Position numbers and translations under genes: made by a program. The notes beneath the pieces were generated by a model. It was not told the DNA's origin. It made no database searches and was given only the letters and a program-made list of their open reading frames with translations. Below are positions 1-8,125 of a stretch of 64,000 bases of DNA, one piece after another. Every line of letters begins with the position of its first letter. Position 1 is the stretch's first letter. Source of the DNA: DATGZX01 sp035296965 (lineage in GTDB: Bacteria; Planctomycetota; Planctomycetia; Gemmatales; Gemmataceae); the NCBI GenBank assembly GCA_035296965.1, contig DATGZX010000132.1, positions 1-64,000 on the forward strand, written 5' to 3'.

Positions 1-140
1 GAGGGAGTAAGTTCCATGAGTCGGCTTCCTTGCCCGGGCGATTTTGTGTTTTGAGCGACCTAAGTCTGCCCAAAACCGGCAAAGAAGCCGACACCAATTT
101 ACTCCGCCGACACTTAAAAATCTGCGAAACACGAACTTAG
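1..140. repeat. Intergenic mobile-like element, copy truncated by window edge
   Basis: The right end of this stretch (about 97-140) closely matches the sequence at 42074-42118, differing at roughly six of 45 positions, and both end in the motif GCGAAACACGAACTTAG or a close variant. Inside it lies an imperfect hairpin: GTCGGCTTC near 20 pairs with GAAGCCGAC ending at 92. The inverted repeats at 41727-41750 and 41946-41969 carry the same terminal motif. The element interrupts the four-helix-bundle reading frame at position 140/141, so it probably inserted there. Its left end is outside the window. Confidence 0.5.
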
Positions 141-459
141 CCCAAAGCCCTAAATCGCGCACCCGTAGAAAGTCGCGGTAATCGACCAGGAGTTCCTCCA
201 GACTGGCCCGCGCGACGTTCATCAGCTTGATTTCCATTTCCTTCGAAGTGCCGGAGGCCTTGCTGCCTTCCACGATGTTCTGTTTTCCAGAGCGGGCGGC
301 CTGCACCATTTAATCGATCGTGCGGTCGCTCCGGCTCAGGAAGCGTTGACAAAAACGATACGTGATGTCGTAGACAACCTCGGCCTTCTGATAGGAAAGC
401 AACTCCTGGTAGTTGCCGTGCGGCGGAATGAAGCCAGGCTGTTCAGGCGTGGGGTTCAT
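141..459 (-). pseudogene. Four-helix-bundle protein (S23/IVP-like), broken
   Basis: Reading leftwards from an ATG at 459, the frame encodes a typical planctomycete four-helix-bundle protein of the 23S rRNA intervening-sequence family (start MNPTPEQPGF, then YQKAEVVYDITYRFC). At 310-312 an in-frame TAA interrupts it after RTID. The same frame resumes at once with MVQAARSGKQNIVEGSKASG and ASLEELLVDYRDFLR, which is the conserved core of the family. Relatives, as I recall them, usually have Gln at the stop position, so one C-to-T change explains the break. Downstream, the family C-terminus is replaced at about 140 by a repeat element, leaving the last third missing. Reinitiation at the ATG at 309 could still make a fragment. 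Function of the family is poorly known. Confidence 0.6.
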
Positions 460-550
460 AAGGGCTCTTGATAAGTCGTAGCTTTTATGGGTCCTATTGT
501 AACAACCAAGGGCCTTGATGAGTCGTATAGCTCTTGTAAGTCCTATTTTA
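459..550. repeat. Imperfect direct repeat, two units of about 43 bp
   Basis: Two neighbouring stretches, about 459-501 and 508-550, share the order AGGGC, CTTGAT.AGTCGTA, GCT, GTCCTATT. They fill the divergent spacer between the broken four-helix-bundle gene and the SDR gene, so they may carry promoters or be a duplicated regulatory segment. No function can be assigned from sequence alone. Confidence 0.35.
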
Positions 551-565
551 GCAGGGAAATTCTTC

Positions 566-1348
566 ATGGATCTCATCGGCAAAGTTGCCATCGTCACCGG
601 TGCGGGCGGGGCGGGTTGCGGGCGCGCGGATGCCCGGCGCCTGGCCCGGGAAGGCGCCGCCATCATTGTCTCCGACATCGATGAGGCGGGCGGCCGGAAG
701 ACGGTCGGCAACATCGAGGCAGCAGGCGGCCGGGCGGCGTTCTTTCGCGCGGACGCCGGCGTCGAAGCGGATGTGGCCGCGCTCATCGACTTCGCCGAGA
801 AGACGTTTGGCGGCGTCGACGTGATCGTCAACAACGCCTCGGCCCCCTATCACGCTGATGAGCCCATGGGGCATTGGGTCAAAACCGTGCAGGTCGATCT
901 GCTCGGGCCCATGTTTGCCGTCCTGCACGGCATCGAGGCATTGCGCAGGCGCGGCGGCGGCGCCATCGTGAACGTCGGGTCCACCTCGGCGCTGGGTCAT
1001 GGCCGAAAGCATGGGCACGTGCCAGCGTACGACGCCGCCAAGGCCGGCGTCATTCGGCTCACGACAACACTCGGCTGGCTAGGCCAACGCGACAACATCC
1101 GTGTGAATTGTCTCGTTCCCGGCTGGATCGCGACGCCGGAAGTCAAAGCCTACTACGACTCGCTATCGTCCGTGCAGCGCAGGGAGCTGGACGTTCCGCA
1201 AACGCTCCTCAGTCTCGACGACATTGCCGACGCCGTGTTTCAGCTCGCCACCGACGAGACGCTGGCCGGCCGCATCATGGTCTGGTGGAACGGCCAGCCG
1301 CGTCGCCTGATCCCAGCGGGCGACCCTGGATATGCAGCCCTCGAATAG
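566..1348 (+). CDS. SDR family oxidoreductase
   Basis: This is a 260-residue classical short-chain dehydrogenase/reductase. The N-terminal Rossmann motif TGAGGAG (residues 11-17) binds NAD(P). NNAS (89-92), the serine in GSTSALG (about 139-141) and Tyr155/Lys159 (YDAAK) form the expected catalytic set. I chose the ATG at 566 because it begins directly before the Rossmann strand and follows an AGGGA ribosome site; a longer in-frame start at 515 would add 17 unrelated residues. The family reduces or oxidises alcohol/ketone pairs in the cytoplasm, and the substrate cannot be predicted. It stands alone, divergent from the broken gene on its left. Confidence 0.85.
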   Translation: MDLIGKVAIVTGAGGAGCGRADARRLAREGAAIIVSDIDEAGGRKTVGNIEAAGGRAAFFRADAGVEADVAALIDFAEKTFGGVDVIVNNASAPYHADEPMGHWVKTVQVDLLGPMFAVLHGIEALRRRGGGAIVNVGSTSALGHGRKHGHVPAYDAAKAGVIRLTTTLGWLGQRDNIRVNCLVPGWIATPEVKAYYDSLSSVQRRELDVPQTLLSLDDIADAVFQLATDETLAGRIMVWWNGQPRRLIPAGDPGYAALE

Positions 1349-1471
1349 GCGACTGAGACTCTCTGCGATATCTGCAAATTCGCCCTGGGCAGGCAGGCAT
1401 GTGTACGTAAAGACACTAATTATGAGCAAAACCACCCCCGCTACGAGTCCCAAAATGTCCCAAAATGCAAG

Positions 1472-1495
1472 AAAGCCCGTATTTTCTGGGCTTTT
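1472..1495 (+). terminator. Hairpin, probable terminator after SDR gene
   Basis: AAAGCCC at 1472-1478 pairs with GGGCTTT at 1488-1494 around a nine-base AT-rich loop, and a short T run follows. It lies in the 315-base spacer 1349-1663 between two plus-strand genes. The rest of that spacer contains the near-repeat GTCCCAAAATG and no credible gene. Confidence 0.45.
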
Positions 1496-1663
1496 CGCAG
1501 CGCCCGCGTTGGCGCCAACGGTCGCTTTTTGGCACAAAACGGTCAAAATGTGCTCTCCAATGCTCCTTGTAATGCCCAAAACGAGCGCCTATGATCCCTG
1601 CTGTGTGCGCCCTGGCTCCTGGCGCTATGATTGTCTTCTCTTGTTGCCGAAAGGCGGTTTACC

Positions 1664-2587
1664 ATGTTCTTTGGCGCGATCCGGAAAGCTTGGCTCGGTA
1701 CTTTTGTCGTGGTTCTCGTTTGCGCAGGCAGCTCGCCTGCGGGTGCGCAGACAACTCTGAGCTACAAGTTCAAGGAAGGCGAGAAGCTTGGCTACACGAT
1801 CGAACAAAAGATCGAAATGCAGATGAACGTCATGGGAAATAACGTTGAAATGAAGGTCTTGCAGACACTGGACACGACGTGGAACGTCGTCTCCGTGGAC
1901 AAGGACAAGAAGGCCAAGATTAGCCAGAAAATCGACCGGATTCGCTTTTCGATGGAGGGCGGCCCAACCGGCAAGATTGATTATGATTCCAAGGATGGCA
2001 AGAAGCCGGAAGGGCAGCTCGGCGAAATGGTGGGCCCGATCTTCGAAGCAATGACCAGCGCCGATTTTGGTTTCACGATGGATGCCCATGGCAAGATAGC
2101 TGATGTCCAGGTCCCCGAAAAGCTGACCGAGGCTTTGAAGAAATTGCCCGCCGGGAGCAACCAGATGTTTTCGGCCGACACGATGAAGCAAATGGTGGAA
2201 CAAGGCGGGATCGTGTTGCCTGGCGGGGCGGTCGAAAAAGGCAAGTCATGGGAACAAAAGTCGGAAATGGAAGCACCATTCGGCAAGATGGTAATCACCA
2301 AGAGTCTCACGGACGAGGGTACCGCCATGATCAACGGCAAAGAAGTCGAGAAGATTGCCCTGAAACCAATGGTGTCTCTCGAAGCGGACCCCAATAAGCC
2401 CTTTACCGTGAAGATCAAGGCGCAGGAGGGCAAGGGGACGGCGTATTTCGACAATGCGTCCGGCCATCTAGTAGAGTCGACCACAACCCAAACCATGGAG
2501 ATGGCCATTGCTGCCGGCGGCGCGCAGTTTGAGCAGAAGATGACGCAGACGGGATCCATGAAACTGCGGCAGGATAAACAGAAATGA
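1664..2587 (+). CDS. Secreted DUF6263-like protein
   Basis: The 307-residue product has an N-terminal signal peptide (about residues 1-28, ending SPAGAQ), which puts it in the periplasm or outside. The mature part starts TTLSYKFKEGEKLGY and contains long amphipathic beta segments and a central EQGGIVLPGGAVEKGKSW motif, as in DUF6263 proteins that are frequent in planctomycetes. The function of that family is unknown. I chose the ATG at 1664 because it directly precedes the signal peptide and has AAGG upstream. An earlier in-frame ATG at 1631 would place eleven extra residues before the signal. Transcribed alone; the next gene starts 180 bases later. Confidence 0.7.
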   Translation: MFFGAIRKAWLGTFVVVLVCAGSSPAGAQTTLSYKFKEGEKLGYTIEQKIEMQMNVMGNNVEMKVLQTLDTTWNVVSVDKDKKAKISQKIDRIRFSMEGGPTGKIDYDSKDGKKPEGQLGEMVGPIFEAMTSADFGFTMDAHGKIADVQVPEKLTEALKKLPAGSNQMFSADTMKQMVEQGGIVLPGGAVEKGKSWEQKSEMEAPFGKMVITKSLTDEGTAMINGKEVEKIALKPMVSLEADPNKPFTVKIKAQEGKGTAYFDNASGHLVESTTTQTMEMAIAAGGAQFEQKMTQTGSMKLRQDKQK

Positions 2588-2767
2588 TTTATCATCCGGT
2601 TCACACCCCGGCACGATTTCATCCATGCCTGAACGTACTGCGTCGAGTTCCTCAGGCGAACCACTTTTCTTGAAGAACTGCTCTCCCTTTTGCCGAGCGC
2701 TCCCGGTATAAGCCGTCGTCGCATTCGACATGGAGCGGGGATGATATAGGCAAATCAGGAGGTGGGG

Positions 2768-3715
2768 ATGAACGCGCAAAAATGGGTGACGTGCGGCCTG
2801 GCAAGCGCGGCTGCATGGATAGGATCTGCCGGGATCGCTTCAGCACAACAGCCTGGTGCGACGACCAAGCCCGCGGCTATCGTCGACGGAGTGCCCATCA
2901 GCATGTCCGAGGTGGACGCGCTGTTGAAGCAGGCCGGCCCCATGGCCACGGCTCCCACCGAGGCGCAGCGCCGCCAGATGCAGCACGACGCCCTGAACAT
3001 GCTCATCGACGACAATCTGATGCAGCAGTTCCTGAAGAAGCACGGTCCGAAGATCGAACAGGCGGATGTCAACAAGCGTATGACCGAGCTACAAGAAGCC
3101 TTGAAAAAGCAGGGCAAGACGATCGTCGATTTCTACAAGGACACCGGTCTCAACGAGGCGCAATTGCGCTCGAACATCGTTACCGGCTTGCAATGGGCAG
3201 GCTTCGTCAAAGAACGTCTGACCGATGCCGAGCTCAAGCGCTACTACGACGAGACCAGGGACTTTTTCGATCGCGTCGCGGTCCGCGCCAGCCATATTGT
3301 CATGCGGGTTTCGCCCAACACTACCGAACCCGAACGACAGGCGATGCGGGCCAAGCTGCAATCTCTCCGGCAGGACATCCTGGCCGGCAAGATCGAGTTC
3401 ACGGAGGCTGCCAAGAAGTATTCGCAGTGCACCAGCGCACCCAACGGCGGCGATATCGGCTATTTCCAGCGCAAGTTCATCGTGGATGAGGCATTCGCCA
3501 AGACCGCCTTTGCTCTCAAAGTAGGCGATCTCAGCGACGTCGTGCAGACCGACTACGGCCTGCACCTGATCAAGGTGACCGATCGCAAGCCTGGCCAACC
3601 CTCGGAATTCGAAAAGATCAAGGACCTCGTCCGCGACACTTGCATGGACGAGATGCGCATGGCCGTGCTCGAGGAGCAGCGTAGGACGGCTCACGTCGAA
3701 GTCAATCTGCCCTGA
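2768..3715 (+). CDS. SurA/PrsA-like peptidylprolyl isomerase
   Basis: A 315-residue exported foldase. Residues 1-27 are a signal peptide ending ASAQQ. Residues of about 35-150 form a SurA_N-like helical chaperone domain (VDGVPISMSEVDALLKQ, QMQHDALNMLIDDNLM). Residues of about 165-280 form a parvulin rotamase domain, with RASHIVM, YSQCTSAPNGGDIGYF and DYGLHLIKV as recognisable landmarks. Such proteins assist folding of exported and outer-membrane proteins by cis-trans isomerisation of prolyl bonds. The ATG at 2768 follows AGGAGGT at 2757-2763; a GTG at 2762 is also in frame but overlaps the ribosome site. Single gene. Confidence 0.85.
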   Translation: MNAQKWVTCGLASAAAWIGSAGIASAQQPGATTKPAAIVDGVPISMSEVDALLKQAGPMATAPTEAQRRQMQHDALNMLIDDNLMQQFLKKHGPKIEQADVNKRMTELQEALKKQGKTIVDFYKDTGLNEAQLRSNIVTGLQWAGFVKERLTDAELKRYYDETRDFFDRVAVRASHIVMRVSPNTTEPERQAMRAKLQSLRQDILAGKIEFTEAAKKYSQCTSAPNGGDIGYFQRKFIVDEAFAKTAFALKVGDLSDVVQTDYGLHLIKVTDRKPGQPSEFEKIKDLVRDTCMDEMRMAVLEEQRRTAHVEVNLP

Positions 3716-3725
3716 CGGGCTTCTC

Positions 3726-3837
3726 GTAGCTTAAGCTGGCAGCTTGAGCCACAACTGGCCCGTATTGGTTTTCTCGTACCTCAAGGGGCCAGCTTGGGCT
3801 ACAACGTCCTGTAGCTCAAGCCGGCAGCTTGAGCTAC
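3726..3837. repeat. Three REP-like palindromes (AGCTTGAGCTAC family)
   Basis: Three palindromes of about 27 bp lie in a row at 3726-3752, 3776-3803 and 3811-3837. The last is the cleanest: GTAGCTCAAGC pairs with GCTTGAGCTAC around five bases. Related units occur at 7301-7352 and 53694-53720. They occupy the spacer between the foldase and the HEAT-repeat gene and may terminate the first transcript. Confidence 0.6.
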
Positions 3838-3972
3838 ACGATGCCCCATGTCCGGCACTTTGTTCTCCTCACCATCGCTCCCTTTGATTATCATGAATGC
3901 GTAGGAGAGGCCCTCCGCAGGGCAGGCTATCGTACCCGGGCTCTAGCTGCTGGTTCCGAGAGGAGAATTGCG

Positions 3973-5682
3973 ATGCGCTGGACTCGACCAGCCTTACTTT
4001 TTGTTGTTTTTCTGGCGGCTGGAGCAGTTCTAGGCTCCGAAACGAATGAACCTCCGTTCGCTTTGAGCGACGAAGCCGTGCTCAAGAACGCCGGCATCCC
4101 CACCGATAATGCTGGTCTTCTGGAGTTTTTTCGCAAGCGGACCATGACGAGCCAGGACCAGAACAAGGTCGCGTTCCTGGTTCGGCAGCTAGGGGACGAA
4201 TCATTCAGGACGCGCGAAACCGCAACCTCGGACCTCATTGGGCTGGGCGTGATCGCGGTGCCATCGCTCCGACAGGCAGTGAAGAGTACCGATCCTGAAG
4301 TGGTTCGTCGGGCCGAAGAATGTCTGCGTTCCATCGAGGAGAGAGGCGCTCGCGTAGCAGTCCCGCTAGCCGCGGCACACGTTCTGGCGTTACGAAAGCC
4401 TCCGGGTGCCGCCGAGGCGCTTCTTGGCTTCCTGCCATTCGCCGAGCAGGACAATGTGGGCGAGGAGATCAAGACTGCGCTGGCTGCGGTAGCGATACGC
4501 GACGGCAAACCCGAGCAGATCCTGATCGCTGCCCTGAAGGACCCGGTAGCCGAGCGGCGTGCCGTCGCTGCGGAACTCCTTTGCCAGGCTGGTCTCGGCA
4601 CTGCCCGCGCGGACGTGAAGGAGCTGCTGCACGATGCCGATTTGACCGTAAGACTGCGTGCTTCGTCCGCCCTGGCCGGGGCTCGGGACAAGGCAGCAGT
4701 CCCGGTGTTGATCGACCTGTTGGCCAAGCTTCCGGTGGGACAGGCACGCCAGGCGGAAGACATGCTTTTGCGGATCGCCGACGACCAGTCTCCAGACATC
4801 ATGCTAGGCTTCGATGAAGGCGCCCGCCGCAAGTGCAGCGAATCCTGGGCCCACTGGTGGCAGGACCACGAGGCCAAGATCGAGGTTCCCAAGCTCAACG
4901 AAAAGAAAGCCTCACGCGGCTACACACTCATCGTCATGTTCGAGAAGGGAGCGGTCGCGGAGCTGGACGCCCAGAATCGGCCCCGCTTTCAAATCGAAGG
5001 ACTCCAGTTGCCGCTCGATGCCCAGATGTTGCCGGGCGATCGAGTCCTGATTGCCGAGCACAACGCGAACCGCGTAACCGAGCGGAACCGCAAGGGAATG
5101 GTGCTCTGGCAAAAACAGATCGCCAGTCCCCTGGTCGCCCAGCGCTTGCCGAACGGGCACACGTTCATTGCCACCCAGTCGATCCAGCTACAACAGCTTG
5201 CGCCACAACTCGTGGAAGTGGACCGTGATGGTAAGGTGGTGTTCTCATTCAGCTTCCCCACCGGTGAGTCGATCATGAAAGCGGCCAAGCTTCCCAACGG
5301 CGACATCGCCTGTGTCACGAACGCGCGTAGATTTGTCCGGCTCGATGCCGCCGGCAAGGAACTTCAGAGCTTTCCGAATGCCCGCGTCATGACGATCGGC
5401 GGCCGGCTCGAGGTTTTGCCATCGGGGCACGTCTTGATACCCGAAAAAGAGAACCATCGCGTTGTCGAATACGATTCACGCGGCCGGGTGATTTGGGAGC
5501 TTCCCTTACCCATGTCCGATCCCGTAGCGGCCGTGCGCTTGCCGAACGGCAATACACTGGTGACCTCATACGACCATAGAGGGATGGGTTTGCCGACTCC
5601 CGCGACCGAGTACGATCGCGAAGGCAACGAGGTGTGGAGTTACAAATCGGACACGCCCGTGACACGCGCGTTTCGACGTTGA
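3973..5682 (+). CDS. Secreted HEAT-repeat and beta-propeller protein
   Basis: A 569-residue protein with a signal peptide (residues 1-23, MRWTRPALLFVVFLAAGAVL). Residues of about 70-280 are HEAT-like alpha repeats (LGDESFRTRETATSDLIGLG, VRLRASSALAGARDKAAVPV). After residue 310 come repeats of the form RLPNGxTxI...RVxExDxxGxVxW, typical of a PQQ/NHL-like beta-propeller. HEAT repeats plus propeller suggest a protein-binding scaffold outside the cytoplasm rather than an enzyme; no catalytic motif is visible. The start at 3973 is preceded by AGGAG and the signal peptide. An in-frame ATG at 3829 lies in a palindromic repeat and was rejected. It ends convergent to the yceH-like gene. Confidence 0.7.
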   Translation: MRWTRPALLFVVFLAAGAVLGSETNEPPFALSDEAVLKNAGIPTDNAGLLEFFRKRTMTSQDQNKVAFLVRQLGDESFRTRETATSDLIGLGVIAVPSLRQAVKSTDPEVVRRAEECLRSIEERGARVAVPLAAAHVLALRKPPGAAEALLGFLPFAEQDNVGEEIKTALAAVAIRDGKPEQILIAALKDPVAERRAVAAELLCQAGLGTARADVKELLHDADLTVRLRASSALAGARDKAAVPVLIDLLAKLPVGQARQAEDMLLRIADDQSPDIMLGFDEGARRKCSESWAHWWQDHEAKIEVPKLNEKKASRGYTLIVMFEKGAVAELDAQNRPRFQIEGLQLPLDAQMLPGDRVLIAEHNANRVTERNRKGMVLWQKQIASPLVAQRLPNGHTFIATQSIQLQQLAPQLVEVDRDGKVVFSFSFPTGESIMKAAKLPNGDIACVTNARRFVRLDAAGKELQSFPNARVMTIGGRLEVLPSGHVLIPEKENHRVVEYDSRGRVIWELPLPMSDPVAAVRLPNGNTLVTSYDHRGMGLPTPATEYDREGNEVWSYKSDTPVTRAFRR

Positions 5683-5722
5683 ACGGCCTCGCACGGCGAC
5701 AGGATGCTGACTCCGCTCATAC

Positions 5723-5790
5723 GAGCCCGAAGCGTCAGCGAGGATCTCGCTAACGCGCCAAGGAGGACCTCGCTAACGCTTCGGGCTAGT
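5723..5790. repeat. Palindromic element (GCCCGAAGCGT family) between convergent genes
   Basis: GAGCCCGAAGCGTCAGCGAGG near 5723 is the inverse of CCTCGCTAACGCTTCGGGCT ending near 5788, with one mismatch and an extra CTCGCTAACGC between them. The element sits between two convergent genes and could end both transcripts. A second, almost perfect copy is at 6662-6712. Confidence 0.6.
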
Positions 5791-5800
5791 ATCAGCCGAT

Positions 5801-6586
5801 TCAGGCATGCTGATTTAGCCCCAGGCCTTCCTGAAGCTGGCGCATCTGCTCCGCCAGAACTGCTACCCTGTTCTGCAGATCATCAATAACATCCCGGAGC
5901 TGCGCAATCTCGGCACGCGCCTCTTCCAACCCGTGCGTCGATTCAGGCGACCCGCTCCTGTCTCTGCGCGGAGAGTCGGCCGACGAGTTGGTGGGCGCGG
6001 GTTCCGTGTCCTCGGGGAGATCTGCCGCCGAGTGATGGCGCGTGCGGAGGTGTTCCAGCTCCTTGGGCGAGTGAAAGCCATGCGTCAGCACCGTGCCCCG
6101 TCTTCCCTCGGGAGTCAGGTAAACGGTCAAGCGGCGTTCGGTCAAGGGACCGAGGGCGGCCCGAAGGGCGTCGAGGTCGGCGATCGGCTCCATCCGGCTG
6201 GCACGAGCGCGTAATTCGCCTTCCGTCTGCGGTCCGCGCAGCAGTAGCTCGGCGAGGATCGCCAGCTCCACCTTGTTCACCTTCCAGGCTTCGTAAAGGC
6301 AATGACGCCAGCGCTCGACCCTTCCCCCGGTGATCCTGGCGACCAGCACTCTCTTCTGCAGGGCAAGCAGCGCCTCCTCGGCATCGACGTCGCTTAGGTT
6401 GAGGATTGGATCTCGATTCGACTTCTGATTGCAGCCCGTTACCAAAGAATTCATGCTGAGCGGATAAACATCGGGAGTGGTCTTGGCCTTTTCGACGAGG
6501 ACTCCCAGCACGCGACGTTCATGAGCGCTGAGAACGGGCCAGTCAGTTGCTGTCCCTGTTGGCGCTAGTGCGGGCTCCAAAGACAT
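5801..6586 (-). CDS. YceH family protein (DUF480)
   Basis: This 261-residue protein matches the YceH/DUF480 family: LSAHERRVLGVLVEKAKTTP at the N-terminus, then YPLSMNSLVTGCNQKSNRDP, LLLRGPQTEGELRARASRM and a conserved YLTPEGRRG. The fold is a tandem winged helix; the molecular role is not established. The last 60 residues are a charged linker and a coiled coil (EEARAEIAQLRDVIDDLQNR), as in relatives. I took the ATG at 6586 because GGAGGAG lies just upstream. Transcribed alone from the minus strand. Confidence 0.85.
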   Translation of the reverse strand: MSLEPALAPTGTATDWPVLSAHERRVLGVLVEKAKTTPDVYPLSMNSLVTGCNQKSNRDPILNLSDVDAEEALLALQKRVLVARITGGRVERWRHCLYEAWKVNKVELAILAELLLRGPQTEGELRARASRMEPIADLDALRAALGPLTERRLTVYLTPEGRRGTVLTHGFHSPKELEHLRTRHHSAADLPEDTEPAPTNSSADSPRRDRSGSPESTHGLEEARAEIAQLRDVIDDLQNRVAVLAEQMRQLQEGLGLNQHA

Positions 6587-6661
6587 GGCTACTCCTCCGA
6601 CTGACAACGAAACCGAGGTATTCCGACACGGCCAGCTATATCACCGTCCTTGATTCGGCAG

Positions 6662-6712
6662 ATACTAGCCCGAAGCGTTAGCGAGGTCCTCGCTAACGCT
6701 TCGGGCTAGTAT
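6662..6712. repeat. Near-perfect 51-bp palindrome (GCCCGAAGCGT family)
   Basis: ATACTAGCCCGAAGCGTTAG reads the same on the opposite strand at the right end of the element, and the arms meet at TCCT near its centre. It lies upstream of the yceH-like gene and downstream of the DUF4404-like gene, both on the minus strand. It is the second copy of the element at 5723-5790, so the pair flanks the yceH-like gene. Confidence 0.65.
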
Positions 6713-6821
6713 CCGTCGATTTGCACGCGGTCACTGAGGCAAACTATACCATCTTGGGATGGCATGGTAACCGAGGGAAGCGCAAATCGGAAGACCGAGT
6801 CAGCTTGAAATGTTTCTGAGA

Positions 6822-7187
6822 TCAGATCCCCAGATTGGCAAGAGCTTCCAGGATTCTCCAGGCGAGTGTGGTAGCATTCGGTGCGCTGGCTTCGGCGCGT
6901 AGCGCAGCGTCTTGCAAGCGTTTCTTGGCACTCGCCAAAAGCGTCGGATTATGCTCCTGGTGGAGAAGCTGGGCCAGGTGTGCGGTGCTGCGCGCGAGCT
7001 GTGCGGTTTCGTCGGAAGGGATCGTGGCCGGGTCGAGGGTCTTGCTCAACTCTTCGACGAGGTCTGCAAGATCTTCCCTGGCTTCGGGCTCCAGTTGTTG
7101 GGCCTCGCGCAGACCTTGAGCCAGCTGTTGGAGGCTGGTCTGGATCTGCTTCACGGATTGCGGATCGCTCCCGAGTTGGTCGGACAT
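6822..7187 (-). CDS. DUF4404-like small cytoplasmic protein
   Basis: A 121-residue acidic helical protein, starting MSDQLGSDPQSVKQIQTSLQ. Two helical segments (QQLEPEAREDLADLVEELSK and TAQLARSTAHLAQLL) resemble the DUF4404 family, whose role is unknown. No signal peptide or membrane segment is seen. The start at 7187 was chosen because the upstream in-frame extension to 7328 reads through a REP palindrome and looks non-coding. The ribosome site (AAGGGCC) is weak. It is a single gene with palindromic repeats on both sides. Confidence 0.5.
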   Translation of the reverse strand: MSDQLGSDPQSVKQIQTSLQQLAQGLREAQQLEPEAREDLADLVEELSKTLDPATIPSDETAQLARSTAHLAQLLHQEHNPTLLASAKKRLQDAALRAEASAPNATTLAWRILEALANLGI

Positions 7188-7300
7188 TGCAGAGGCCCTT
7201 CTCAGCCAAGTGGCAGGCGACGCTCCATCAGCGTAGCCGACAGCCGGGGAACCCCGCAAGACCGACCCCCGGGTTTGAATCCAGGTCGCAACTTTCGCAG

Positions 7301-7352
7301 AGCAAGCTGCCAGCTTGCTCCTCCGCAATCAGCAGCAAGCTAGCAGCTTGCC
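7301..7352. repeat. Two REP-like palindromes (AAGCTNNCAGCTTG family)
   Basis: GAGCAAGCTGCCAGCTTGCTC at 7301-7321 and GCAAGCTAGCAGCTTGC at 7336-7352 are perfect or near-perfect palindromes. They belong with the units at 3726-3837 and 53694-53720. They separate the tyrosine-rich protein gene from the DUF4404-like gene and may form RNA hairpins. Confidence 0.55.
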
Positions 7353-7383
7353 CTACAGCATAGCTTTTGAACCATGCCACAAC

Positions 7384-7707
7384 TCAATAGGGCCAGTAGC
7401 CGTAGGAGTAAGCTGGCGGATAGGCATAGTACGACGACCACCCCGGATAGCTGTAATAGGCTGAGTAACCCGGAGTGGAATAGTAGTACGAGCCGTAGTA
7501 GCCCGGCGCACCGTAGTACCCCGGCGCGGCGTAGTAGCCGGAATAGTACGAGGGATAGCTATACCCGTAGTAATAGCTGGGGTAATACGCACCGTAATAG
7601 GGCCGGCGTGCGCCCCACCGGTATTGAGCATCCGCACTGGAGGGCGTGACGCCGACAAACACCAGGGCCGTGATACCCAACGCGAGGGAAAGCAGCAGGG
7701 ATCGCAT
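7384..7707 (-). CDS. Tyrosine-rich secreted protein
   Basis: A 107-residue protein: signal peptide (residues 1-28, MRSLLLSLALGITALVFVGV, cleavage after SADAQ) followed by a mature chain of 79 residues of which 32 are tyrosine. The chain is built of short repeats such as PGYYGAPGYYG, PSYYSGYY and YSYPGWSSYY, with glycine, serine and proline between tyrosines. Composition suggests a disordered, adhesive or cross-linkable extracellular polymer; such Tyr/Gly/Pro-rich proteins are common in planctomycetes but uncharacterised. The ATG at 7707 has AAGAGGTG upstream. Single gene on the minus strand. Confidence 0.65.
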   Translation of the reverse strand: MRSLLLSLALGITALVFVGVTPSSADAQYRWGARRPYYGAYYPSYYYGYSYPSYYSGYYAAPGYYGAPGYYGSYYYSTPGYSAYYSYPGWSSYYAYPPAYSYGYWPY

Positions 7708-7741
7708 GATGCACCTCTTCGCTTGTGTGGACCATGAGGAT

Positions 7742-7768
7742 GGTGCCCGCATTGCGCTGGTGGGCACC
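7742..7768. repeat. Short inverted repeat GGTGCCC/GGGCACC
   Basis: GGTGCCC at 7742-7748 pairs with GGGCACC at 7762-7768 just upstream of the tyrosine-rich gene. The same arms reappear in the hairpin at 8051-8085. The 418-base spacer 7708-8125 holds these two hairpins and no convincing gene. Confidence 0.4.
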
Positions 7769-8050
7769 TGCTATTAAGCCAAGCAAATCATGTGCCGGGG
7801 GCCGCGCGGGGCCTGAGCTTCACGCGGACGAACAGCGGACCAACCAACGCCCAGGGGATGGCGGCTCGTGCATACGGATTCGGGCAGAGGAGCGGTGCTG
7901 ATCGAGCCTCCGAAATCGCGTCCACGCGATACGGGTGCACTGCTCGAATGCGGAAGTCAATCTTCTGTTTTCCTTCACACGGCCCCTAACCCGACCCCTT
8001 TCCCCTCTCGTCCCGTTTCCCCTTCGTCTTTGCTGATCGGAGTGAACGAA

Positions 8051-8085
8051 CTCCTGGTGCCCACGCTCCATGCGGGCACCAGGAG
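8051..8085 (-). terminator. Stable hairpin downstream of blaR1-like gene
   Basis: CTCCTGGTGCCC (8051-8062) and GGGCACCAGGAG (8074-8085) form a perfect 12-bp stem with an 11-base loop, 41 bases past the blaR1-like stop codon. No clear U run follows, so termination is likely but not certain. It shares its inner arms with the repeat at 7742-7768. Confidence 0.45.
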
Positions 8086-8125
8086 AGACTTTGCCTTCCG
8101 TAAAGCGTGCGAACAACTCAGCCCG

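Noticed and set aside
3927..4898. Open frame of 323 codons on the minus strand
   Set aside because: Antisense to the HEAT-repeat gene; serine/arginine-rich and no ribosome site.
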